Assembly (NCBI RefSeq): GCF_963576615.1
Contig: NC_088708.1
Coordinates: 62,350,672-62,414,671, forward strand
DNA: 64,000 nucleotides
Reading direction: 5' to 3'
From: Watersipora subatra
Taxonomy: Eukaryota > Bryozoa > Gymnolaemata > Cheilostomatida > Watersiporidae
Shown here: positions 11,960 through 25,725 of the stretch, one piece after another
Numbering within the stretch: the stretch's first letter is position 1
Layout: every line of letters begins with the position of its first letter
Made by a program: the position numbers and the translations under genes
The notes under the pieces: model-generated
Database searches by the model: none
Told to the model about the DNA's origin: nothing
The model's input: the letters and a program-made list of their open reading frames with translations, nothing else

Positions 11960-12115
11960 TAGCTTGTTAATAAATATAGCCTTAGCACCTCGATGATAAC
12001 TATAGCCTTAGCACCTCGGTGATAACTATAGCCTTAGCACCTCGATGATAACTATAGCCTTAGCACCTCGGTGATAACTATAGCCTTAGCACCTCGATGA
12101 TAACTATAGCCTTTG
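11960..12115. repeat. 26-bp minisatellite, TATAGCCTTAGCACCTCG family
   Basis: About six units of TATAGCCTTAGCACCTCG plus GTGATAAC just past the PTP poly(A) signal. Related units with TATAGCCTTAGTAGCTTGTT occur at 26955-27060 and 44375-44440, in each case beyond the 3' end of another gene. Confidence 0.85.
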
Positions 12116-12594
12116 TAGCTTATTAAGAAATATAGTTTTAGTAACTTGTTGATTAATGTTTTATGTTTCAGTCCATCTTGATTGCATTCAGTGCTTGTTC
12201 TGCTAACAGTGTCTATTAGGGCTTACTGTAATGTTTGACAAAAATCTTTGCTTTTGTTTTAAAGCCAATTTATCAAGTTGAAACTTGAGCTCACTTTCTA
12301 AACAAAAATTGAGATCACAAATAAAACTTTCTAACCAATTAATTGATTGATTTATAATATAGAATATAAGAACAAATACTGCCTTTAATACCCTACTATA
12401 CCACAAATGCCCTTTACAGTTCTTCCGTGGAGGTTTTACAAATTAGTAGCACAATTAACAGGATTAGGAAATGATAAAATAATGCAATTCTCCATTAAAC
12501 TTGATTTTCAAACAAACATGTTCCTTATGACATGACGATGCTGAGAACATCAACAGACTGTTTATTTTAAACATACTGTTTAACAATATATCAC

Positions 12595-12660
12595 ATTATT
12601 ATTATTATTACTGTTATTATTATTACTGTTATTATTATTACTATTATTAATATTACTGTG
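12595..12660. repeat. (ATT)n trinucleotide microsatellite
   Basis: A run of ATT with interspersed ACT triplets. No gene context is evident. Confidence 0.85.
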
Positions 12661-13151
12661 ATTATTTTTGTGCAGAACTTTAGACAGCATACTATTTTGC
12701 AGTCAGTCTGTCGAGTCTTTTAAGCTCTTGTAAGCGTTTTATCACTGCAAGATCATTGAGTAATTGGTAGCCTTCTCACCAATGTAAGTGAGTTTTAGCT
12801 ATTGCTCAAAAGGATGGGTTGAAGGGGCATTGAATGGACAAGCATGTAAAAGAGAAGATACATTAAGTTGTTTGACTTTATTCTCACTCAAACTTCTACA
12901 GCTGCACCGGCAGACCACCCAGCAAGAATGCGAACAGGATGCAGAAGTATCCAATATTAGAACCCAAAAAGTCCGAGTTTAACTTCCTCATGAGAAAACA
13001 AGAACATTTTTTAATTGGCTATCGTACCCTGTGCAACTCTATGGTTGACAAACAGAAAAAAGACTACGACACTTAACGGCTTAGCCACCTTAGACCTTCA
13101 ACCACAGCATGGTGGAGTACGGTGAAGTGATGTTAAAGCATTTACTAAATA

Positions 13152-13157
13152 TTTATT
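13152..13157 (-). terminator. poly(A) signal of arylsulfatase gene A
   Basis: AATAAA on the minus strand, about 370 bp after the stop codon of gene A. The surrounding sequence is conserved in B and D, where the same signal occurs at the same relative place. Confidence 0.65.
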
Positions 13158-13524
13158 TATGGTTTTACAAACAGTACATCAAAATTCACAAATAAAGTTA
13201 CATTTATGCTAGATATACAACCCAGGATTATCAGATAGACAAATGACTAAACACCAAACAGCAGATTTATGCTCCTCCAACCAATTAATGATCTATCATG
13301 GCGTGCAAGGTTTGCTATTTCCATGGCAAACACAAACAATAAAGGCTTAGGGTACTGAATCTCCCTAATAACAGAAGGAGACTTGAAACACTGATCTGGT
13401 ACATCTTCAGCAGTTTGAGTCTAACAGAGAATCCAGCATAAATGGTACTTGAAGTGACTTTGACTGATATGTTAGTTGTTAGTGTTAAAACAGTTCTCTG
13501 ACATTCAGTTCAGTGTGAAAGTTC

Positions 13525-16500
13525 CTACTGCCACGGCTCCCAAGAGTCGCCATGTTTGCTAGGATCCGCCTCTTTTAGCTGATTGGCTGGGTGAAGGGGA
13601 GGCACTGCCCCTTGAGCATATTCGGCCAATTTACTTAGCATTACGCCCACTACTTCTGGTCTTTCCTTTAAAGCAAAAAGATTACAGTCAAGAAACCTGT
13701 ATAGTCACTAACCAATTAATATTAAATGCTTTGTCAATTCGTGCCACATTAATATTTTCAACAGGTTTTGAGAATTAAACATGAAAATAAACATAAAATA
13801 GACATAAATAAAAATTTATACAAACACGGATTAGATATGGATATGCATGTGGATACAGATGAAGAACCAAATATAAGGTTCAGCAGTAATGTTAAACACT
13901 GTGGTGTGTAAAAGTGTATACATGTATACAAGTAATGTATGTATACATATACATGTACAGATGAGTATACATACATGTACAGGTGTGAGGACACATATAT
14001 ACTTGCACAGGTATGAATACATGTACATGTATGTGTGCACATAGATGTACAGTTGCTTGTAAAATTATAAATTCTATCACAATTGTTATAGATAACAGAT
14101 AGTTTTCCTTATACATGTACACGCCATTAAATAAAATATATGGGTCAATTTTACTCACCTCTGATAAGTCATTTCGCTCATAAGGGTCAGCAGTAATGTT
14201 AAATAAAAAGATGTTTTGTAAAAAAGAGCCATCATTTAGTGAGCTAATCCTGTCTACAGCTTCATCATAAGAGCTGGTCTCTTGAACAACATCTACAAAA
14301 GAGTTCTTCATATGAATAGTGGTATAGAGCACTCTAAGTAGAACAATAGACAATATGGCTGCTTTATCTAAACTCAGTAAACTCTTAGTCTAAGCTCCAT
14401 AAATCCATAGAGTACCCATAAGAAGAGAAAGCACAAGGTAATATGGCTGTTTTATCTAAACTCAGTAAAATTCATAGTCTAAGCTCCATAAATCCATAAA
14501 GTACCTATAAGAAGAGAAAGCATAAGGCAATATGGCTGCTTTATCTAAACTCAGTAAAATTCATAAAAGTTTAAAATAGAAAAAAGTTTAAAACTTTGTT
14601 AAGGTATAAACAAAAAGCAACATCTATACAAATATAAGAATTGACAGAGGCAGTTAATTTTTTGTGCATTCATGTCAAGGCTCAGGAGCAGCAAAATACG
14701 GCAGCAAAAGTAATATAGTAGGTAATGAAATGCAAAAACCTAAAATCCTTTAATAAGAAGGCTAATTTATAGCGCAAGGAATTTTGTTTTTATTTTACTA
14801 TTTTAATAGTTTTGATGAGATATGTCATAAAGATATCAATGCGCTCATATTGTTCTTGTTGATAAACTTTGTGTCCCTGCTGTATCTGCCATGTTTTTGA
14901 CAGAAATCCTAACTAAGATATGGGCTTGGTTTATATTTAACCACAGAAAGGCATGCATGCGACAGGACAACGTGTGATACGTGATGTTAGAAATACTAGT
15001 ACAATTATAGATGCCCATATGCCATGTATAATAACTTAAGCATAGTTGTTCGTGATGCAGCAAGGAATATAACGGAATATCTGAGTTCAACTCCCATGAG
15101 AAGAAATTTTTTTCCTAACACTCTGAGCATGGTTTCAGACATGCGGACAGACAGCCAGAAATAGCTCTTATCATTGTGAAGATTATAGTAACGACATCTT
15201 GATCAGGTCTATTTGTTTGCCAGACAAATTTGGGTATATTGAGTAGCTTACAGTTGTAATCCTGTATTCACTCACTACCAAGATCATAACCCAAATTTCT
15301 TGCATGCTTCTTTTTTTCTTTAAACTAGAGCAAGATTCTATCTAGCCTAAGAACCTATCAGTACAGGGGTGTCAAATATTTCTATCCCTACAAATGCCCC
15401 TTACATTATGTTTTATCTTTAAGTATCTTTTATCTAACCTCTTCAAAGCCACCGGGAATGTGTTTACCCTGCCTGGCTGGTTATCAGAGCAATGACAGAG
15501 CAAGCATTGAAAATAAAGCTGCACTAATAAACATATCAGACATACATTTGTTAGAGACTGGTGTGTACCATCCTCCAGCCAATGGTGCACCTGTGACAAT
15601 CTTGTAGTCACCAACCCTTAGAGCTGCCTGCAGGCGATTGTCGAAAGGTGAATTCTTTCTTTTGAATCCATAGCTTGGCATGAGAGGGTCATAATTATGC
15701 AGCAGTTCCTAAAATATTCAAATTATTCCATAACTCATAATATATTTGTATAGAGACACATTGAGCTACAATGCAGTGGATATGCACATTATAAATATAA
15801 GGATAGTTTATGTAGGTAAAGGGAAGTTTTTGTAATGCATTGTGGGTGTGATGAACTACCTGAAGTTATGCAGTCTACAAGTGTTAGATTTGAAAGCGAC
15901 TGTGTACTATCTAAGACATAAAGTAAAAGTTCAATGTCAATTTTTATTATTCAGGAACACAATGTCAACAGAATATATGACCTATCGGCTCAAAAAATGT
16001 AACAGAGATAAGTAAAAATCCAACTCGACTGGTCCTTCTCAGCAAAACTAAGCTAGATTAAAATATGTTGGCAGAATAGCTCATTCACAATTTAGTGCAT
16101 AAACAGTTTTGTCTAGGCATAGAGATAATCTCAACAACTCATGTCATTTCCTTTACATAAGAATGAGTAGTTGAATCATAGTCAATCGCGGGACAAATAG
16201 ATTACACTCCAATGTTTATTTGGAACGTGTGGAAGAATATGGTGTGCAGCATCTTTATTGCATGTACTTGGTTTCTGCACTTGCTGCTTTATAGCTTGGT
16301 TTTGTTTGGGTGCAATCATTCAAAAAATAATACCCTGTATTGAAGACAAGTTCTAAGCGTCATCGTTTTTAGTTTATCTATAAACAACGGTAACTTGCCT
16401 AAATCTGGCAATGATCAAATTAAAATTAAATACATAAATAAACCTGCATGTACATACATAAACCTCTCTGAAGGGGCTCCAAAGGTTTTCTTAAATATTC

Positions 16501-19500
16501 TGACTAGCCGAATGCCTGGCATTGCACGGGTAGTAAAAAACAGCTTATAAACAGTTGCAGGTAATGTGGTTGCCTGCCACTCAACATTAGCCTGGCACAT
16601 TGCCACTGGCTAATTTGAGTAAGCTAGTAAACTTACTAATAAGAGTCGTGAGAGCAAGCTTTAGTGATGTTGATAGCACTATATATTTCAACCCTAATAA
16701 CCTTTATGGTATTTCAAGCCTGATAACGACTCATATCGCCCAGCTAATCCATTGCATATTGCGTAGCTTAATTAGTTAGATAATTACCTAGTGATCGAAA
16801 TGTTCTGAGATCAAATCCTCTGCAATACAGATTTTTCATCGCTAGATACTAATTGCTATATTTAGGCAAGCCGAAGAACAGATGACAAACTTTGAGATTG
16901 ATATATATGTAGATTTTAGCCATACTTGACCCCGCTAGCTCTTCCTTGGTGAATGTTTTAGAAAGTTCATTAGCTTTTAATTTTCATTTTCCTTCATAAA
17001 GAACCTCGCGTGATTAAACCGTCATATCAACAGCCTTAAATTTCAACTATCTAGAACTTCGTAAAAGTGCTGAAAACCGTCTTTGGTTTTCACTCTAGCC
17101 CAGACCTTGACCATGGACTGCTGTAACTTATAGCTTATGGATTGCTTCAGTCAGCTCATTTTTTGTCATCCCATTTAATGCCACCAAAATTTCCTGTCTA
17201 ATCACTTCACATCTAAATAAAGAACAATTCGTTAAAAATGAACATCTGGAAAGTAGCCTACTGTTATTGAAAACCTTTACTGTTTGTTCGCTCTGAAGTT
17301 AACTAGCTTGTATAAAAGATTGAGTTATGCTGTGTTTCAATTCTTCAGAAAATATAGATTAGCAGAATAGATTCATTTGTGGTGTTCAATTTAAGTGAAA
17401 TTCATTTCGTCATGCAAAAACGTTTTAGAGTCAATTTAAGATGAAGTCACGACTTGCATTTGTTGATACAGAGATGTAGTAACGGATATCCTAAAGGATT
17501 TTAGATTTAAGTTGTTTTAAGTAAGATCTGTAGTGTTTAGACTTTATTTTAACCATCAGCCGTGCTATGTACCTACCATGGTAGCTATGTACCTACCATG
17601 GTAGCTATGTACCTACCATGCTATGTACCTACCATGGTTAGATCAACTAGAGTTATAATGCACTGCACCTTTCTTTAGAGTAAAAGAACTGACCAGATTG
17701 TAAGATAAACTCAGCACCCTAAAGTAGGGTGTCAAGAAATTAGCGATCAAATGTAGTCAGTGATTGACAGATTAATGAGAAAATGATATTATTTTAACGG
17801 CAGCATGATTCGTTACCCATAAATTGCAAAAAAATGCTGATAATTTGTAACAATAGTTGATAAACTCTATAGTGAATAGCAACAAGTAATGTTAATATTC
17901 TTATCATATGTTATCATGGTTAAAACTTTTTACAACAACTCGTTACGCCTGTGTCAGTCTAGGAATATTAATCTAAGGTGAAAACAACGTAAACATCGAT
18001 TATGCTGATCAGTCTATGAATATTGGTAAATAGCGGGTGATGTGTATAGTGGAAGTTACTTCATATTTTGTTTATACTTGTTAACTTTTGATGCGCTGCA
18101 TAGTAATTTAGTTGAGTGTTTGTTGCTACAGTCTCTACAGCAATCACTTTCACTTTCGTTGTATCATACTATTTCAGTAATCACAAAAACATTCATAAGA
18201 TGTTCAGGGCCAGCTGTTTTTAGCTATCTAATGTACATTTTATATCTAGCACTGTTTCAGGTTCGCTACAAGCGATATTATTATCTCTGCTCAAACTAAC
18301 AAGCTAAGCTTTTCATCAAAATCTGTGAGATTATTGATGACTTCAGCTAATATAAGCAGTTTATAGTCAAACAAAGTTTATTAACTAGTTTGTGAGGATC
18401 ACTTGAGAGTGTGCAAGTTTTTAAGTTTTCAACATAAGGAACATCCGAATTAACAGTAAGTTTATTTTTTCTACTTTAACTACATGTAATTTTGAACTTT
18501 TTTAATGACTTTTGGCATACATGCTAAAGTGAGCCTAATTGTTATTTTCCAGCAACAACTAGTTATCTATCACAACTGCTAATATATCTCACCTACTTAA
18601 ACTGGGGCAAGCTGTACTAGCATTTGGAGCAGATCTCTCAACTATTGTGAGTGTTGGTACCGTACATGTATGTTCAATTCAACTAATGCATTTGCCTGTC
18701 TTTTGTTTTTACTATCACGCTGTATATTTTTTCTTAACATTTGTGCACATCATTTTTTTGTTTATAAATCGCATGATTTAATGTATACAAGGCACAATTA
18801 AATGAATAAAGCAAATCTCAACTGATGAGAACACATATTCATTGTCGCCATCCATACGTTCCAAACCAGATACTAGAACAAGCACATCTAGTCATTTTGG
18901 AAAACCTTTGACTTAGTTTCAAAAAGTACAATGTTCCCGTAAGGTCAATTGAGGTTACACTGAGGTCAATGTTTACATAACTAAAAAAGTCAAAAATGCT
19001 TATTAGAACAAAGATTTACACATCAGGTGTCTTTTAATGTCTACCTTTGGGAAATATATAGATTACTTTAACCCAAAAGTAAGTTAATGGGTTTCCTAAC
19101 CTTTCTCGGGCTATGCCCTGTGCCGGTTATGGCAGCCCATTGATCGTATCCATCCAGTGTTAAATTTGCTGTTGAAACACCAGCTAAGCCAAGTATTGTT
19201 GGATACCAGTCTGAAATGTGGATCCACTCTTTGTTGCGCTCTTCTTGCTTTTCCACCAATGGTCCAGAGACAAAACCTGCCACGCGTACACCTGGAAAAG
19301 GAGAAGAAGCATTTAGTAGAAGAAATAGTTGTGACAGCACATGATAGCATAAACAGTAGACAAACCCACTTTAGTAATAGAGGAATAGCATGAAGACAGT
19401 AAACTAGGCAGCAAACAAGAAACAAAAATAATTGGAAGATTTTTCTCAGACCTTACTGATGAAGGGCTAATCTCGGAAGCTAGTTCTCTAAAAGTCAATG

Positions 19501-22500
19501 TGATACACTTTTTTAGCAAAGCTTGTTGCGTCTTTGCATGTACCTGCTGTGTAAAAGATCAACATGACAAAATTGTTACTTCAGCACAAATAAAAATTAC
19601 CATTACTAATGCTTGCAATTTTTCTTGAGAATATTTTTAGCAGTATATCAGATTCTGCTACTAACAGCAAAAATACTGGGAGAGAAGTGTTTTGGCAACT
19701 TGGTGTACGGTTTAATTAAAGCATTGTTTATTAGCAACTATTATCATAGAAATATAATAATAATAATGAATATAATACTAATATGAAATGCTCTTATATT
19801 AGTCATGTTATGGAAAATGTTCACCCTGCATAGTACATCGGTGAATATAGATGTTGATGTCTGGCAAAGGCATAAACCTAAGCACACTTGTAAAAATAAT
19901 TTATTTACACATACGTGTATATAGCTTAGCTCTGTTGCTAGAAAAGTTGTGGTTGAGGTGCATGCTACTCACCACCCTCAAATAGAGTGCCTTTGTTCCC
20001 TCTCAATGGATAATTACAACCGACACCTCCCATTGCCTGGGTGTTGCCTCCGTTATCACTAGAGAATATGAAGATGGTGTTATCCCACATTCCTGCTTCT
20101 TTTAGTGCCTCTGTCACATTGCTGATAGCTTCATCAAGAACTGACACCTGCCCTAAAAGTAACCATTTAACAATATGACATGTGATGCAGGTTCTCTAGT
20201 CTTTTGGTGTAGGTATTAAATTAAAAAATGCAGGCTATTTGCTACCATGGTGGCTTTTCAATTATGCCACAATCAGCTGATCGGATGTTGTTGCAAAAGT
20301 AACAGATAACTGTGGCGGAAAGGCAGGTGCCTCTTCCCAGAGCTAATAATTGATCGTAAGACATTTGTTGATTTTATGTATTATTTTTGATATGATTTAT
20401 TAAAATTGCGATAAAGTGAAGCCATGTCAGGTTTTTCACGCTGTACCCATAAATGATAAACTATGTAAAACCAACCTGCTAAGATGCGTCGCTGCTCATT
20501 CTCAATTGCCTCATATTGGTTCTCATACTGAGCAGGCACCTGCTGAGGCTGATGTACATTCTGGTATGCCAAATACATAAACATGGGAGACGACTTCTTG
20601 CTCTACAATCAAATCTGACCAGTAAGAGGTAAAGGAGATGCTGAGTCATTGTCTGGTAGTAGTCCTAGTATATGGAGTTCTATTGCAAAAATATAGGCAG
20701 TTCATGCAAATGTTTCAGTTTCACATTAATATTTAGCAGCTGTTAGAAAAACTACAGCTTGTTTTATAGCCTTATTTGAGACTTTTACTCATTTACCTGC
20801 AACTGAATCAATCGCATAGCTTCCTCGGTAAACACATGAGCAGAGTAGGTGTTGTTTTTTCCTATGTCTTTAGTTGTGCCATTATGCAAGTCAAGGCCAC
20901 AGTAGGATTGTGGAAATGGCTGTGCACATCCTGCATTTTATATTAAAGATAATGGTAATTTTACATCAGATATAAACACATGTTCTTAGTTTTCTAGCTT
21001 TGCTTATTAACTTGTGCAAGGCATATCATATGCTAAAGAGTGTACTGGGAATACAGCAAACTCACTTATACAGTATATTAACTGATGTTATTTTAACTTA
21101 TATAGAATACCATATAGCATCCAGGGATCACAGCATACTCCCATATACAGTATATTACCTAGTGTTATGTGAACTTGTACAACATACCGTATAGCATACA
21201 GGGATCACAGCATACTAACATATACAGTATATAAACAGTAAATTAACTGGCATTATGTTAAATCGTATAGAATTCCATGTAGCATATAAAAATCACAGTA
21301 TACTCACATATACATATTATTAACTGATGTTATGTTAACTTGCACAAGATATCATATAGTATACTGACTATATACTGAGATGATTGAGCACTTGGATTTT
21401 TGGAATATCAGCTGTGACTATGTTAGCTTATATATCTACCATGAAATATAGTAATATATACAGAGTGCTATTATTTTATCATTAGCAGTCATGAAGTCAG
21501 AACTATAAAGAATACCAACTCATACTCAGTTTAATTCTCTACAAATTGGTGTAAGTTTTACGCTATAGTAAAGTTCTAAAGCATATATATGCTATTTACT
21601 TTAACTATAAACTGATATGTCCTTCTTGTTTACAGTTTACCAACTCCAAGCATACTGAAGCTTTTAGGAAATTTTTAGAGTGATAAATTGAAAAACTGTT
21701 AAAATCACAACACACTTATGTTTACAGCATATTGCTGGTGCTATCTGGTACTATGCTCTGGTCTATTTGGTGCTATGGTACTATCTGCTGTTGTCTTGCA
21801 ACGCTCACAGTATTAGAATACAAACACTAAACATACGTAGAAAGATACATATACTTATAGAGATTGTAACAAATAAAATGTAACCAAATCAACAGCATAC
21901 TTCGGTGGCTGAAGTAATCTTCCATGCCATGATAGTAGCCATAGAATGTGTCAAAACCTCTGTTTACAGGTAAGTATTCTTTCTTGTACATGCCCAAGTG
22001 CCATTTACCTGTCAGCATTATAAAAGGAATTTCTATACAGAAACAAAACCTGAAACAAATGAAATACAAAGTAAGCAATTCTCTTGGCTCTGACCGACAG
22101 ACAGACACTAGTCAAGTAAGCATAAAGTACCTGCTTCAATGAACTACCCCAAAAGTTCTAAGAATAGTTTAATGACAAACTCTGTGGCTACTGTTGTTCA
22201 ATTACATGCAATAAGGAGATTGTACTGCTTTAGGCTGTTGGTTAAAAGGTGAGGAGATTTCTACTATATGAATTACCCATGAAAAAAAGTTTAAATGGGA
22301 GCATCAATACTCTGATTGTCTAGTTTCTCACATATTCTATGAGTAAAGGCTGATCACTTTGACTCAAGCTCAGACTATGTTTAACATAAATATGTCAGTT
22401 GCTGCTAAAGAGTTGCTGCTATTTAGAAATACTTGGAGACAATCTACAGTTATACAATTGTACTGTATAACTGTTGTACACATGAAAAAATAACTACAAG

Positions 22501-23313
22501 TCCTACAACTGTAGCAGTACACCCTACTGTACAACTGTCATATAGTAGGTTGTACTGCTACCGTTGTAGCAGTACAACCTACAGTTATCATATGTAATAA
22601 ATCGATAAATGATGCAGGTTATACATGTAGAAGAGTTAATTGTCTACCAAGCATGTGGGTGTCATAGCCAGCCTCTTTGAGTTTTTCTGGCAGCGTTGGC
22701 ATCTCAAGAGGCATACCGTAAGGAGCACCAGGTTGAATTACTCCATGCTGAAGACCAGTATGAATGGGTAATCGTCCTTTTAAGAGAAATGCATGCCATT
22801 AATAAGTTTAGTCCAACTATACTAATCTATGAGAGTCAGACAACTGCTAAGGCTCTTCAGTAATGTCACAAGTGACTAAAAATTTGTTTGCATGATATAA
22901 TATATATAAGATATACTTCTTCGAACTCAAATCTAGATATTCTAGTGAGACAGTCTTTAGAAGAGTACAAAGTATAGATCTAGTTCAGAACTAAACATCG
23001 ATAGGGTGAAGTTGTCATAAAAAAACTTAATCTCGTCAAGGTTGATTCACTTACCAGCAAGCAGGGCACTCCTTGAAGGGGTGCAAAGAGGCTGCACATA
23101 GTAGTTGTCTAAGGTGACGCCTTCACTGGCCAGTTTATCTAAAACTGGAGTCTTGATTTGTCCTCCTCCGCCATTGTAACCTATGTCAGCGAATCCTAAG
23201 TCATCTGCCAAGACAAAGACAATGTTAGGTTTGTTTGGAGCCAACGCAGCAAAAACTGAATTAAACTCCAGCAATGCTAAAGCATAGAGAGTGAACACTT
23301 TGCATGACATCAT
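13525..23313 (-). CDS. ARSB: arylsulfatase B-like gene A (complete)
   Basis: Ten exons, in order: 23055-23313, 22648-22776, 21901-22008, 20797-20930, 20476-20602, 19973-20152, 19101-19291, 15546-15708, 14159-14292, 13525-13665. All junctions are GT..AG and in phase, giving 521 aa (human ARSB is 533). The family removes 4-sulfate from N-acetylgalactosamine in dermatan/chondroitin sulfate. Signal peptide about 1-22. Metal and catalytic residues: D37/D38 (LADDLGF), the formylglycine motif C77-TPSR, K131/H133 (GKWHLG), H227 (YQNVHQP), D285/N286 (SSDNGG), K306 (RGNKG). C-terminal marks are [18 protein letters not shown] and the final EPWQ, as in animal ARSB. Exon 1 could start at either of two adjacent ATGs. 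Intron 7 (about 3.4 kb) holds SINE-like copies and the 18460 duplication breakpoint. Confidence 0.95.
13905..14055. repeat. GTACATGTATG-type repeat in intron 9 of A
   Basis: Irregular repeats of palindromic ACATGTAC/TACATGTA blocks separated by TGAGTAC-like spacers. The same repeat sits in the same intron of B (28025-28205), D (45390-45515) and E (57795-58130), with different lengths. Confidence 0.75.
14990..15180 (+). mobile_element. SINE-like fragment in intron 8 of A
   Basis: A diverged tRNA-like stretch with box B-like GAGTTCAACTCCC (about 15083) is followed by ATGCGGACAGACAGCCAGAA, the tail signature of the SINE-like family seen in the PTP introns. Confidence 0.4.
16500..16915 (+). mobile_element. 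composite tRNA-derived SINE-like element in intron 7 of A
   Basis: A near full-length copy. The 5' motif is TAGCCGAATGCCTGGCATTG plus CACGGGTAGTAAAA. The middle contains TTTGAGTAAGCTAGTAA and AATAAGAGTCGTG. A tRNA-like part has box A-like GTAGCTTAATTAG (about 16763) and box B-like GAGATCAAATCCTC (about 16809). The tail is CAAACTTTGAGATTGATATA. The same module order occurs at 5139-5580 and 5598-6046. Confidence 0.55.
17570..17640. repeat. CTACCATGGTAG tandem repeat
   Basis: Three to four copies of GCTATGTACCTACCATGGTA in intron 7 of gene A. The unit contains the palindrome CTACCATGGTAG. Confidence 0.85.
21000..21370. repeat. degenerate tandem repeat in intron 3 of A
   Basis: About four degenerate units of roughly 85-90 bp containing CATATACAGTATATTAACTG and AGGGATCACAGCATACTC. 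The duplicated copy is in intron 3 of C (36565-36940). Shorter relatives (AGATCACAACACACTCAC) are found in B, D and E. Confidence 0.7.
22440..22590. repeat. inverted-repeat cluster in intron 2 of A
   Basis: Repeated and inverted GTAGCAGTACAACCTAC/GTAGGTTGTACTGCTAC blocks that could form hairpins. The duplicated copy is in intron 2 of C at about 38040-38200. Confidence 0.75.
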
Positions 23314-23364
23314 CTCTCTCCCTCTACTGTGAATGTTCGCTGAAGCCAGTCAGAGTGAATTTAG

Positions 23365-23373
23365 CTTATCAGT
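23365..23373 (-). promoter_or_regulatory. GATA-type site upstream of gene A
   Basis: ACTGATAAG on the minus strand, 52-60 bp before the ATG. The same AAAACTGATAAG is present upstream of all five arylsulfatase copies although the flanking sequence differs between A/C and B/D/E. It resembles the gut GATA-factor consensus ACTGATAA; the factor is inferred. Confidence 0.5.
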
Positions 23374-24279
23374 TTTGTTCTAAGTGTAGTATCATAGCTT
23401 TGAGCACGCATGGATTTTTTGCTACCTGTCGTTGTTCCCATGGCTATCACAGCTTCTATTATTTCAGGTTGATTTAGTCTGTTTGATTTAGTCTCGGTGT
23501 TTATAATTTACAAGCAGATAGGTAATTGTAGTCTTTTTTATAAATGCTTTGTTGCTCTGACTTTTACTAAAAACTGTTTGGATTACAAAATTTGACTAAG
23601 TTTTTACTCTCATTGCTGCAAAAATCATAGCATTCTATTTTTATGAGACATGTTACAAACATCACAGTGAATTAATTTTTCAACACTTACAAATTCAGAT
23701 TTATTAATAATCGTATTTATTTCTGGGTGAACAACTTTCTAAACACAAGGCAAGATTGTCCATTCACAAACAAATAAACATCTCTGCAAACACAAAGCAT
23801 GATTGCACACCTACAAACAAATAATCACTCTGTACACACAATGTATGATTGTACACCCACAACCAAGTGAACGCTCTGTAAACGCAAGGCATGATTGCAC
23901 TTCTTTCTTTCACAACTTAGCAACTAGCTATGGTTAGACTGACTATTTTTTCAAACATCCAAAATAAAAAATTTTGACATCTGAATCGTGCATATTGAAA
24001 ATAAATAACTTGAGTAATAATAGAATGAATGTAATATAATATAATATAATTGTACTCGTTAATTTATGAATGTTTTTAGTCGTGAAATAAAAACAATCAG
24101 CTATTTATAGAGCCAGAAAACAAAGCTTTTTCAGAACTGACCGATGCTCATGTTGGGGTAAGTTAGAGGAACACACAAAGCTGACCAATGTCGATGTTTG
24201 TCGGTAATTTAGAGGAATGATAATAATGCGGCTCTTGTGGAGCTGACATGTCATGAAGTAACCCGTGGTAACAATGTAT

Positions 24280-24535
24280 TCTGTATGCCATGATATATGT
24301 ATGCCATGACTTATGTATGCCATGATATCTGTATGCCATGATATATGTATGCTATGACATCTGTATGTCATGGTATCTGTATGCCATGGTATCTGTATGA
24401 CATGATATCTGTATGCTATGACATCTGTATGTCATGGTATCTGTATGCCATGATATATGTATGCCATGATATCTGTATGCTATGACATCTGTATGTCATG
24501 GTATCTGTATGCCATGATATATGTATGCCATGACA
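24280..24535. repeat. 16-bp minisatellite (TATGCCATGATATCTG)
   Basis: About 16 units of TATGCCATGATATCTG with small variants. The array in unit 2 (39885-40025) is roughly half as long, so it has changed length since the duplication. Confidence 0.85.
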
Positions 24536-25689
24536 TGGCTTTATCAAAGTTTTTCTTTGGGCAGAAGTCAAACTATTGACCTTGTTTAGAAGAAGGTACA
24601 TTTGAACTACCTACATGTATGAGGTGAGCACAAGGCTATGTATATGATGTTAATATTTCAATTGCATACTCATCACGATTGTAAAAGAATTACATTAATT
24701 TTTGATGCTAATGAAGCAGATGATATCAGCTGATAATCAGGTGGCAAAGGTCATCATTGGAAGTGAGTGGTTAGGAGTGTGTTTCTCTCCCTTCATGGAA
24801 ATCGTGGCCTAGAATATTTATAGGCTATGAAAACCAGCTGCTTGCTACATAAAATTAAGTTCATCTAAAGCTAAAGGTCTTTTAGAGTAAGCTTTGTGCT
24901 ATCCTCTAATCGATAGAATAGTTATCATATTAGTTGTATATCATTGAAGTGGGCAAGTAAAGGACAACTCCAACTTTACGGATGCATTATGAAATATCTC
25001 AATTAAATAATAAATACTTATTACTGCATATTCAGGGAGCAATTCTGAGGATAAGATCACATGATACCCAGTGCGTCAAGCCATGTCTGAAGACAGAGAA
25101 TTTAATTTAGTTGGTGCTGGCCGTCTCCCTGGTGTGCACTGCTTCAGCTAAATGGGTGGTCAACCTTGTGACCTATATGTAAAAATAGATAGCACATTTC
25201 ATACCCATGTTTTAGGATTCATGGCCTCTGAAAATGATTTAGGTAGCATTAAAAAAGCAAAGTAAGGTAGCATTGCGTTGTTGTTCAAGTTGACACAATG
25301 AGTTGATGACAAATTAAGCCAGTCAGATATCCTTACAAATGCAACATCTGCAGCACATCTGTGTTACTGTGTGTAGTGTGTACTGCCTAGAGTATTCCCA
25401 GCCAACAAACCAGTGAGGTGTATTATAGGGTATAGGGTAGATGTCAGTGTAAACCATTGGTACAGAAAAGACCTGTACCATTGGTCTAGATCTGTTGGTA
25501 GATGGAATAGTGTGCCATATAACCACGGTTCCTAGTAAATTGCAAAGTAATTTTAATCTATTTTGGTGATCATCCTTGAATAACAACAATAATTAAAATA
25601 ATAATAATACTCCTTAAAAATGTCCGGTCCATCCCAGCCTAATGAAACTAGGTGCATGACAAAAACAACACCAGCTCAGGCTGTGATAA

Positions 25690-25725
25690 GACCGATAGTA
25701 ATAATAATAATTATTATTATTATAA
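25690..25725. repeat. AAT/ATT tract, left of LINE fragment
   Basis: AATAATAATAATTATTATTATTAT, an inverted pair of triplet runs. The minus-strand TAA run is probably the 3' tail of the LINE. Confidence 0.8.

Larger units (their letters stand above)
11778..13524. other. intergenic region between PTP and arylsulfatase A
   Basis: PTP and gene A converge here, so this region holds both 3' ends. It contains the PTP poly(A) signal, a 26-bp minisatellite, an ATT/ACT trinucleotide tract (12595-12660) and the 3' UTR of gene A. A 64-aa frame at 12788-12982 shows no recognisable domain, and nothing else coding is seen. Confidence 0.6.

Noticed and set aside
12788-12982. 64-aa frame between PTP and gene A
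   Set aside because: No recognisable domain, no repeat in the duplicated units and no splice context.
24280-24535. CRISPR-like array
   Set aside because: Continuous 16-bp tandem units with no unique spacers; a minisatellite in an animal-type genome.
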